DNA of 64,000 nucleotides from Anthoceros angustus. Lineage: Eukaryota > Streptophyta > Anthocerotopsida > Anthocerotales > Anthocerotaceae. The notes below the pieces were generated by a model. It made no database searches, was not told the origin of the DNA, and was given only the letters and a program-made list of their open reading frames with translations. The stretch spans positions 62,001 to 126,000 of the forward strand of contig MU008201.1 in NCBI GenBank assembly GCA_010909165.1, given 5' to 3'. Position numbers and translations under genes: made by a program. Below are positions 1 to 8,509 of the stretch, one piece after another; position 1 is the first letter of the stretch; each line of letters begins with the position of its first letter.

Positions 1-123
1 CTGGGCACCCTCCTCCCCTTCCCCGTGAACACTCCAAATGTCGATGGTCGATAGCAGCGGCGACGCCTCGAAGAGCTCCCGCGTGAAGATGAAGCCTGCC
101 ACACCTTCACGCCCGAGCCGGTA
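1..123 (-). CDS. Possible internal exon of a gene running off the left edge
   Basis: Read on the minus strand from an acceptor-like AG at 124-125, one frame stays open for 41 codons to the window edge. The peptide starts YRLGREGVAGFIFTREL and looks like real coding sequence (balanced hydrophobic and charged residues, no stops). I do not recognise the family. The rest of the gene would lie left of the window. The reading is short, so chance is a serious alternative. Confidence 0.25.
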
Positions 124-643
124 CTTTCAGTTCCCAAGTTCAGCTGTACATGACATGTTCACGTTCCAAGTTTGACTTAACTTCAAACTGTATAAATATT
201 GGATAATCGAAACTTGGGGTATATGCAGCACATATTGCACATTTGCATATGTCACAAAATGTGGTATACCTAACCGTGCTAAGACCCGATTGCATCTAAA
301 GTATGCGCAGCATCGTCTGCAGTCCGACGGTCAGGATAATCGCCAAAAGGTTATCAGGCAGTTTCATTTTCATCCTGAAAGTGTTCACGGTTTATATCAG
401 TGTTAGGGCATCAAACATTATGGGGTTTGCAGTCAAGTGATGCAGTTTCGTGGATTCCATGAATCCACGGTTGCACATCTCTAACAAGACCCTCACATTG
501 AGCAGGCGCGGGCTGCCATGAACATTGGTACCCGGGTGGCAGTAATGGATCCAGCTCTGCAAGATACGTCAAGGAGGAGACAGTGTGGAGAGGCGCGGAT
601 GTCGCCATATGCATGACGTGCGTGGCCAGCTCCACCCCTGCAG

Positions 644-781
644 GCTGCCAAGACCACAATAAGCAAGGTGGTGGCGGAGCTTGCCCAGACCCTGAAGATG
701 GAGTTCGGCATCGGAACCAACCTGTCTGTGACAAGCGTTGCGAAGGTGGAGGACGAGAAAGCGGTTGATGCAAACAACTGA
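644..781 (+). CDS. Possible 3'-terminal exon, unknown protein
   Basis: After a pyrimidine-rich stretch and CAG at 641-643 an open frame runs 45 codons to a TGA at 779-781. The peptide is helix-like and rich in Lys, Val and Ala (begins AAKTTISKVVAELAQTLK). No upstream exon could be joined with confidence. It could be the last exon of a small gene broken by the neighbouring transposon insertion, or a chance open frame. Family not recognised. Confidence 0.2.
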   Translation, partial: AAKTTISKVVAELAQTLKMEFGIGTNLSVTSVAKVEDEKAVDANN

Positions 782-803
782 TCTCCAAGAAGAAAGTTAT
801 ATA

Positions 804-1908
804 CAGTCCACCCCCCTATTTGGGACTGGTTCGGAGTGCCTTTAGTGATCCCATTAAGGGAGGTGTCCTGATTGGATTTTTTTCATATTTAAAAAATAAT
901 AAATATTATAAATTTAAAAAGAAAAATACTCAAAAAAAGAAAATTCAAATTTTGATTGATAGGTTTTTTCAAAAAATAACTTTTACCACTTCTCTACATA
1001 GTTGCTTGAAAGCTAGCACTCTCTCTAAGTAGCATTAAAAAACCTCTACCTGTTTTGTTAGGAGTCTTCAATCACACCTAAAAGTCTATTGTGCTATGAA
1101 ATAATATACAATACTCCTTTGCACCCGCGATACTTTGAGATGATGACTAATCACGTGTTTCTCAAAGACATTAAGCAATGCCAAAGAGTCTATAGTGTCG
1201 TGTGGCATCTGTATCAGGTAAGTTCTTGCTGCATCCAAACCTTTGATAGCATCTTCCATAGTTTGTCATGGTAGGGGTGGCATTGTCGCTACTTCCTCTT
1301 CAATATTTTCGGCAAGCTCCTCTTCAACAGCTTGAGGGAATAGTGAATTTCATATTTTATCTTCTGTGGGAACAAATGTTATCTCCACATTTTCATCCTG
1401 CTCAAAGTTGACATACTCTTCAGCAGTCATGGTTGGATATCCAACATCTGTTGATGCCATGTCCTCAAAAGTTAACAATGCCAACCTACCCAATGCTTGT
1501 TGCATATCCAACATCTGTTGATACCATGTCCTCAAAAGTTAATAATGCCAACCTACCCAATGCTTGTTGCAGATCCAATATTTGGGTATCCAATGAATCG
1601 ATATGAAATGAAGGATCCCATTCAGGATGGATCATATGCTGGCATTGCATTCAAGTCTAAACCCTCACGCAACCGAGCATCTTCTGCCCGCACTGCTGCA
1701 TCTAGGGTACTCTTAATTTTTTTTAGTAAAACAATAAAAAATCGCATTTAGGGAGGTGAAACTAACATGAATGTATGTTTTAAAAGGTCCCAAATACCAT
1801 TTAGGGAAAAGTCCCATTTTTTATATTGTAAACTAAAAGGAGTAGGATCGGAGGGCCTATTTAGAGAGGAATCCCATTTATAGAGTTCCCAATTAAGGGG
1901 GCCGACTG
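804..1908. mobile_element. Non-autonomous TIR DNA transposon with TA target duplication
   Basis: The left end begins CAGTCCACCCCCCTATTTGG. The right end, read on the other strand, begins CAGTCGGCCCCCTTAATTGG, giving imperfect inverted repeats of about 22-24 bp. Both ends are flanked by the dinucleotide TA (802-803 and 1909-1910), as expected for Tc1/mariner/pogo-type insertion. The interior is AT-rich, has no transposase, and carries several ATTTAGGGA-like subterminal motifs near the right end. Superfamily assignment rests on the TA duplication and the CAGT terminus only. Confidence 0.6.
1437..1570. repeat. 67-bp tandem duplication
   Basis: Two adjacent 67-bp units (1437-1503 and 1504-1570) differ at only a few positions. 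They lie inside the TIR element at 804-1908, so the duplication probably arose within that transposon. No coding function is visible. Confidence 0.85.
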
Positions 1909-2535
1909 TAGATCTAAGATGCTTGTAGATATATTCAGAGGATGCATTAAGTATAAATGGAGTTAGGTGCTAAAGATTTTATGCATGTGAATAGATATTA
2001 TAGGCTTGTTCAAAGATTGTATATCCCTCACTTTTCCTCATAAGTATAATGTGCTCTTAGTTTTTGTATCATTATTTTCTTATATTTCTCAACATTTTAT
2101 GAGTACATCCAATATGCAAGATCAAGGAGCCAAGTTTCTCTTTAGCTATGAACACCATAATTTTGTAAGGAGGTTAATATACACCATGGGGGTTTTGTGC
2201 ATTTTATACGCCTAAGGGGTTTCCAATGGGTTTTGAATGAGGGTTTCCTGGCACTTGGTCCGAAAAAGGCCTTAGAAAAAGGGTGGACATTTGCGCTGAA
2301 CATGACATTCATGTCCATGTCATGCCGGCCAAGGGTATGGACCATAGACTGTTATTCAGTCTGGGACCAGTTAATGCCCATGTATGAGGACCATTAGTGC
2401 CAGTAAAGTTACAAAATTATGAACATTTTACGGAAAACCTATGGTTAAGCATGGTAAGAATAGCCTCCACCTTCAGGTTTCATACAAGACTTTGAGAACA
2501 ATTATGACCATTGGATTATGAGGGTCTTCAACTCC

Positions 2536-2563
2536 TGAGGGTCTCCTCATGAGGAGACCCTCA
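2536..2563. other. 28-bp perfect palindrome
   Basis: A perfect inverted repeat with no spacer, centred on TCATGA, in otherwise featureless sequence. Between 1909 and 3200 I see no gene; the open frames there are short and resemble nothing known. The palindrome could extrude as a cruciform or be the relic of an inverted junction. No role can be assigned. Confidence 0.8.
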
Positions 2564-3205
2564 TTCTTAACAATTTGAGTCACAAGACGTTGGTCAATCG
2601 GCGTCTTGGGACCTGCCTTGTAGACCGACTCCGTATTCGCAGGCAATGTCGCATCTATTTACACTGTAGTCTCAAAGTAATGCTATGCTCCACGTTTTGG
2701 CGGGCACTTGAACATGCCTATATATTCTTCGAGAATGAAGCTGCACATAGTATATTACGAATGAATGAATGATAAATTTAACAACATCTAGGTAGAAAGG
2801 GGTTTCTCTTGTAACCCCTTTTCGCACACGGACTTCCGCAAACCCCAAATTGCATGCTAAAAAATCCGCACTAAAAATGGCTATTTTGAAGAGTTTAGGT
2901 CTTGTTGACGCGTGCACAAACGTATTTGATTTTAAACTTTATCCACTTCTGAGCCTTCCTAAAAGAAGGTCATTCTCACAACCGGCACGTGTACAAACAT
3001 TTAGAGTTTTTAGGGCTTGCTGTGATTTTGGTGCGCAACCAACCTTTCACTCATATCAGTCAATCTTAAGACTATACTCTCACTATGGGAATTTTACAGG
3101 ACTTTGTTTCTTATACATTAGGACCATAATATCTTCATTGACCTGATGCTCTTGATCCGCATGCAGTGCGCGAATGAGAGTGGTATGGTCTACACTTGGA
3201 GCTGG

Positions 3206-3277
3206 ACGTCTCAAGATTCAAAAAATGCAAAAGGTTCTCAAACGTCTCAAGATTCAAAAAATGCCAAAGGTTCTCAC
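3206..3277. repeat. 36-bp tandem duplication
   Basis: Two near-identical 36-bp units (3206-3241 and 3242-3277) starting ACGTCTCAAGATTC. They lie just upstream of the larger minisatellite block at 3441. Confidence 0.8.
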
Positions 3278-3440
3278 TACTAGTTCAAAGTTTTAACCAC
3301 TAGAAAAGAGATGAGAGCTAAGTCAAGATAAGGACATTTCCACATTAGGGAGGTGCACAAAAAGGGTTGAAAATGCCAAAAGGAACCCTTTAAAACAACA
3401 AAAATATAAAAAGTGGAAAAAACTATCAAAATTTTAGTGC

Positions 3441-3792
3441 AAGTGCGTGCACCTGCCCTAATGCGTGCACTTGCCCTAAAAGTGCAAAAAACTACCAAGT
3501 GCGCGCACCTTCCCTAATGCGTGCTCCTGCCCTAAAAGTGCAAAAAACTACCAAGTGCGCGCACCTGGGCGCCCTTGCCCCCTAGTGTGGACACTAGTGC
3601 GTGCTCTGGGCCACGTTGCCCCATGGTGCACGCACTTGTTCACCCAACTGGACCCCCTTGCCCCCTGGTACGCGCACTTGTTCGCCCACTTGGGCACCCT
3701 TGTCCCTTGGCGCGTGTAATTGTTTGCCCACCTGGGCCCCCTTGCCCCAAGGTGTGCACACCTGCGTCTTCTTACCCCCGAGTGCGCAAACA
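3441..3792. repeat. Compound minisatellite: 56-bp units then 42-bp units
   Basis: Units starting AAGTGCGTGC or AAGTGCGCGC recur at 3441, 3497 and 3553 (period 56). From about 3583 the array switches to a GC-rich 42-bp period, with unit starts at 3583, 3625, 3667, 3709 and 3751. Because 42 is a multiple of three, open frames on both strands encode a 14-residue repeat, but there is no start context or other sign of coding. I treat it as non-coding satellite DNA. Confidence 0.75.
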
Positions 3793-3799
3793 TGTTTGC

Positions 3800-5630
3800 G
3801 CACCTAGATCTTCTTGCTTATTTTGCGCAAACAAGCTTGACGTGTGAAACATGTCATATTTTTGCTCATTCAATTTGAAACATACATTCAAACGGTTGAG
3901 GGAATGGGTTATTTGTTTGATAAAGGCAATGATTCAAACTCGTTAAAGCCAAAATCCAGGCAGGCATAAACGTTGTCGTAAACCAAAATGGCAAAGGAAT
4001 CATGCATAGGCTACGACCACAGCTACCGGATGCTTATGCAGGTAGAAGTTGGGGAGAACGAAGACACTAAGTCCATGGGTAAGAATGACGGTTTTGATGA
4101 CCCGAAAGTGGAGCGCATGTGGAACTTAGAAGTGGTCATACATTCAGTGTTGGCTCAAGGCCCGAATGAGCTACAGATTGGTCTCCATGAGGAACCATTC
4201 ACGGCGTAGCTGCTTGCATGTGCTCGTTTTAAAGTTTACCGGTTTTGTCCCAGTCGATATGGACGTCGCCATGTCAACGTCCACACACAACCTTCGGTTT
4301 TATTTCTTTCCAAAGTAGAACCATGTTTAGTTTTGATCTGAATTTATTGAATGATGTCCATGCATACATCACGGAGGGCGCTGGCCGGCCGGCACCTTAG
4401 ATAGGCTCTCTATCATGTCAATGGAAAGAACGCATGCAGACTCTCTGTTTATGGACAGAACAACAAGGATAAAGTCATTTTGAAGAATGGGTTAAAATCC
4501 TCTTTTAAGGATTGTGTCGAGTTCGGGAAGGGAGTCCTAAACCAAAAGAAAGGGGTTCGTAAATTAACCTCCTTAGAAAATTATAGTATTTATGCGGAAT
4601 TTCTTACAAGTCTTCGAAAGTATTGTATTCTACTTAAAAATATGTATTTTGAGAATTCTTTGGTTGCATCATTACATGATGAGGTTTACACTCTACAATG
4701 AACCATAATAGTTGAGGGCTATAGAAGCTAAACAACTATTTCTATGACGATACTCCATGTCGGGTGTTTGCGTAACCTCCTTATCCTTCGTCTTATGATG
4801 ATGCTCCACGCCATGTGTTTGGATAACCTGCTTATCCCACGTCTTATGACTATGCCCTCTGTGAGGTGTTTGCCTAACCTTCTTCTTATGAACGTTGAGG
4901 GATGTCTCTGATTTTTTAAGTAGCGTTGTAGACAAGCTAGGGGACAAATAAGAAACATAAATAGATCGATATTCCATCTTGTCAGCAAAGACTAATAGTT
5001 GAGAGAACTTCTCTGAATCCTTTATTAAGGCTAGACTTGATTTCATGCCAAACTTCCTCTTAAACTTGTCCACATATTTCATCATTAACTTCCTCGAAAA
5101 CTTCTCCACAGACACCATTCTCACCAAAACAAAATGTTATAGCGCAATACTTGTGGAGTCACTACTTATTGAATGAAAATGTATCAATGGTAATCAAAAG
5201 CTCAAAGTTTAATTGATAATAAGTTAGTGTCCATGGAGCCTTTATATAGGGAACAAACCACCTTGTTACGGAAACTCTTCCTAACATAGTAGCACACACC
5301 AACCTCATTAATGCCTATATGGTATTGTGATTCTACACCACTAAACTCTAAGATACTTAATATAACTAATCTTAGGGATGAATACTTCTTGCTAAGATGA
5401 CTGAATGAGTCTTCGAGAGGGGTACTTGATTTTGGTATTAACTTCTTCATGAAACGTTTTGCAAAGACCATCTTGAGAGTAATAAGGCCGTTAATTAGAG
5501 GTCCAGGAAATTTCTGTACTTCGATTTTGGTATTAACTGTACTTCGATTTTGGTATTAACTTCCTGGTATGGTATGTTTGGGCACGTTTACAGCTCGCAC
5601 TTTATGTAGACGATGAACGGACGGAGTATG
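3800..5630. other. Gene-poor stretch with no recognisable gene
   Basis: Weak minus-strand open frames of 144 and 89 codons lie at 4693-5127 and 5202-5471. The first includes three diverged copies of a 50-57 bp unit (about 4755-4890) whose peptide is rich in His, Lys and Thr. Neither resembles a family I know. The region is AT-rich and may be decayed retroelement sequence. Confidence 0.4.
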
Positions 5631-5635
5631 GGTGT

Positions 5636-5812
5636 CCAAATTGCTTAGACCAAATGGACATAAGAATGCTATGATTAAGCATCCTGAGCTTAGATCGGTA
5701 CTTAGATGGGGTGCTTAAAAGGGAGTTGATGCCCTTGGTGCAAGTAGCTTAGGCAAACCATGGTACAAGTTGTTAAGTACCAAGTCCCATGACGGAAATC
5801 CGTCCTTCGTGG
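5636..5812 (+). repeat. Dispersed repeat with 5S-rRNA-like segment, copy 1
   Basis: This segment matches 40786-40954 over most of its length, and the 3' part, from the CCATGGTACAAG motif to GTGGA, is nearly identical. The middle (GATTAAGC, then GGTACT, then a GATGGGGTG-like block) follows the order and spacing of the internal control region of plant 5S rRNA (AGTTAAGC, GTACT, GGATGGGTGACC). This suggests a Cassandra-type TRIM or a 5S-derived SINE. The 5S likeness is moderate; the dispersed-repeat call is firm. It abuts the decayed 3' end of the PPR gene at 6036. Confidence 0.5.
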
Positions 5813-5839
5813 ACTTAAATAAAATTCTTCTTCTTCTTC

Positions 5840-6070
5840 TTCTATGCTTTGAAGCAGCCGTTTCACATTGCTCCCGAATGGAACTAGTCCTCTTTTATAG
5901 TCTTGCCGCTGGAGTGTTTCAGTAGTTGCGTCCTGAATGGTTTGATTTACGAACGAAATGCGTGAGTCCAGATGCGGCACGCACCTTTCTGTTTTCAATC
6001 GAGGTTCAAGCTCTTCCAGCCTTCCAAAAGTACTTTCACCCTTGGGACGCTGTGTGATCCTCACACACAA
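5840..6070 (-). pseudogene. Out-of-frame E+/DYW-like remnant of the leftward PPR gene
   Basis: In the frame shifted from the PPR open frame, the minus strand continues with a peptide containing FGRLEELEPRLK and, later, LVPFG. This aligns with the segment following the PG box in DYW-class proteins and with IYGRLQQLLPKV in the paralogue at 8510-11329. A short indel near 6045-6065 therefore explains the early stop at 6036. The remnant runs into a GAA run at 5824-5843 and the 5S-like repeat, so the rest of any DYW domain is gone. The DYW part of the match is weak; the E+ part is clear. Confidence 0.55.
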
Positions 6071-8486
6071 AGGTATGCACCCCCCCGTCCATGTCCGTCC
6101 ACCAGCTCTGGCCCGGTTGCTTCCATGCCCCTATGCTTTTCCTACTCACCTGCATGTCCTGTGCCTCCTCCCACATGTGGGCACCAGAGTATATGTTGGA
6201 CATCGACACATATGCTGACGCATCTCTTTCGTCTAGCTTCAGTGCCTCTAAAAAAGCATGTCGTCCCACTTCCACGTTGCTCCACTTCTGACAAGCTCCC
6301 AATAGAGTGTGCCAAACGGCATCGTGAGGCTGCACAGGCATGGTCCTCACCAACGCTAGGGCCCCGTCAAGTTGGCCTGCACGACCTAGGAGATCCGCCA
6401 TGCACGAGTAATGCTCCGTGGTGGGAGTGATGCCATAGTGTTTGCTCATAGACTCGAAATACTCCCACCCTTTGTTCACCAGACCTGCATGACTGCATAC
6501 TTTTAGCACACAGAGGAATGTGATGTCGTCTGGCTGTATACCATCCTCTGTCATTTTGCAAACCAAGCTGAAGACCACTTCACTGTCTCCTTCTTGGGTG
6601 TATCCTGCAGTCAGTGCATTCCAGGTGACAACATCTCGTTCAGGCAGTGCATCAAACACCTGCTGGGCATCGACCATGCTCCCGGATTTTGCATACATGT
6701 TGATCAAACTATTGCCTACGATCACATCTGCTTGAAGCCCTTGTTCTTCAATCTGCGCATGCACCTGCCTTCCCACCTGCAAAGCCGCCATATCCGCACA
6801 TGCCTGCAGGAGGCACACGAATGTCACAGCAGTAGGGGCGACGATGCCATCTTCAAGCATAGCACTGTACAGTCGAAGGGCTCCCTGACCCATGCCCTGC
6901 TGGGAATATGCTGCTATCATGGCATTCCAAGTCACCACATTTTTCTGAGCAAGTCCATCAAAGACGCCCCGAGCATCCTCTAGGCTGCCACACTTTGCAT
7001 ACATATTTACCAGGCTGCAACCTACCACCACATCTTCCTGGAGTCCTCGTTCTCCCATCTGCGCATGAAGTTCCTTTCCCTTCCCCAAAGCCGAGGGACC
7101 TACACTTGCACATGCATGCATCAGGCACACTACTGCCACAGAATCGGGGGCAGCCATGCCTTCTTGTTGCATATAACTGTGTAGGCCCAGCGCTTCGTGA
7201 CCCATACCCAGCTGAGAATATCCTGCTATCAGAGCTGTCCACGAAACAACATCTTTTCCACTCAGTCCTGCAAACACTCTATGAGCATCCTCTATACTGC
7301 CACACTTTGCATACATGTTTATCAAATTGTTGCCTACAGTCACATCAGCTTCCAGCCCTCGTTCTCTAATCTGAGCATGAAGCAGCCTCCCTTTCTCCAA
7401 AGCGGACGTCCCCACACTTGCACATGCCTGCAGGAGGCACACAAATGTCACAGAATCGGGTACAGCCAACCCTTCATTCTGCATAGCAGAGTAGAGATGA
7501 AGGGCCTCCCGACCCATGCCCTGCTGAGAATATCCTGTTATCAGAGAGGTCCATGTCACCACATCTTTTCGACCAAGCCCATCGAACACCCTCTGAGCTT
7601 GTCCCAAGTTGCCACACTTTCCATACATATCCACCAAACAGTTACAAACAAACAAATCAGGCTCGACGCCACTGGCCAACACATCAGCATGCACCTGCTG
7701 CCCACTTTCCAAGTCTGCTTCCCTAGCACAAGCCTGTAGGGCTACCACAAACACATGACCATCTGGCTTCACTCCTGACTTGCGCATCCGATGGTACAGT
7801 TGTATGGCCTGCTTAGCTTGTCCATGTTTGACATGCGCTGAAATTATAGAGGACCATGTAAAGGCATCTGGTTTGGGCATAACGGAGAACAGATCCACCG
7901 CTTCCTGCAGTCTGGCATGAGAAGAGTACATTCGCAGAATATGATTGCACAAGAACGTGTCCGACTCATATCCCTCCTTGACGGTGAGAGCATGAACCCG
8001 GCGACCCAACACCAGATCCTGTTTATCCACAGTTCTTTTCAGGACGGTGGAAAAGAGAGATGTGGTAACAGGACAGTGTGCCTGCACCAAAACTCCCAGG
8101 GCATCGACAGCCTCGGCGAGCTGTCCTTGCTGACATAGTATCCTCACGGTCTCGGATGTTATGCATCTTTCGTATCCTGCATGCCTGTGAGGGCCAGGAC
8201 CATCCGGCAAGCTCCAGGTGCATGTAGTGGCAAGACGGGCCAGCTGCATGCTCAGAACCTCCACCCAAGAACGGGAACTCCCCTTCTGTTGCCTGTTATC
8301 CTGCCTCCACACAATATCGACTCTTGTTCGGCTGCAGCTTGCTGCTTGAGCCTTCGGGATCAGGTGAGTGCAAGCTCGTCCTAGAGGATGTGCCAATCCA
8401 ACGGATGATGGAATGGCTAACGGGCCATGTCGGCCTCTGCGTGAATCACCTTTCTGTGGAGGTGCGAGAGTGTGGTGCGTGAGCAT
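6036..8486 (-). CDS. PLS-class pentatricopeptide repeat protein, frameshifted C-terminus
   Basis: An intronless 816-codon frame. The N-terminal 120 or so residues are Arg/Ser-rich and compatible with an organelle transit peptide. Five P-L-S triads follow (P motifs start with forms of VVTWxALIAGY, S motifs with LINMYAKCGS), then E1/E2 motifs and a PG box ending QPGQSWWTDMDGGVHTF. The E+ region is cut by a frameshift. PLS-PPR proteins bind organellar RNA one base per motif and usually direct C-to-U editing; this copy has no DYW deaminase and would need one in trans, or be inactive. It is the paralogue of the gene starting at 8510, in head-to-head orientation. A more internal start is possible. 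Confidence 0.85.
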   Translation of the reverse strand: MLTHHTLAPPQKGDSRRGRHGPLAIPSSVGLAHPLGRACTHLIPKAQAASCSRTRVDIVWRQDNRQQKGSSRSWVEVLSMQLARLATTCTWSLPDGPGPHRHAGYERCITSETVRILCQQGQLAEAVDALGVLVQAHCPVTTSLFSTVLKRTVDKQDLVLGRRVHALTVKEGYESDTFLCNHILRMYSSHARLQEAVDLFSVMPKPDAFTWSSIISAHVKHGQAKQAIQLYHRMRKSGVKPDGHVFVVALQACAREADLESGQQVHADVLASGVEPDLFVCNCLVDMYGKCGNLGQAQRVFDGLGRKDVVTWTSLITGYSQQGMGREALHLYSAMQNEGLAVPDSVTFVCLLQACASVGTSALEKGRLLHAQIRERGLEADVTVGNNLINMYAKCGSIEDAHRVFAGLSGKDVVSWTALIAGYSQLGMGHEALGLHSYMQQEGMAAPDSVAVVCLMHACASVGPSALGKGKELHAQMGERGLQEDVVVGCSLVNMYAKCGSLEDARGVFDGLAQKNVVTWNAMIAAYSQQGMGQGALRLYSAMLEDGIVAPTAVTFVCLLQACADMAALQVGRQVHAQIEEQGLQADVIVGNSLINMYAKSGSMVDAQQVFDALPERDVVTWNALTAGYTQEGDSEVVFSLVCKMTEDGIQPDDITFLCVLKVCSHAGLVNKGWEYFESMSKHYGITPTTEHYSCMADLLGRAGQLDGALALVRTMPVQPHDAVWHTLLGACQKWSNVEVGRHAFLEALKLDERDASAYVSMSNIYSGAHMWEEAQDMQVSRKSIGAWKQPGQSWWTDMDGGVHTFVCEDHTASQG

Positions 8487-8509
8487 TAGAACATTCCACC
8501 AGCAGAAGA

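Noticed and set aside
3575-3847. Pro/Cys-rich repeat protein in the minisatellite
   Set aside because: Open frames exist on both strands because 42 bp is a multiple of three; there is no start context, codon bias or homologue.
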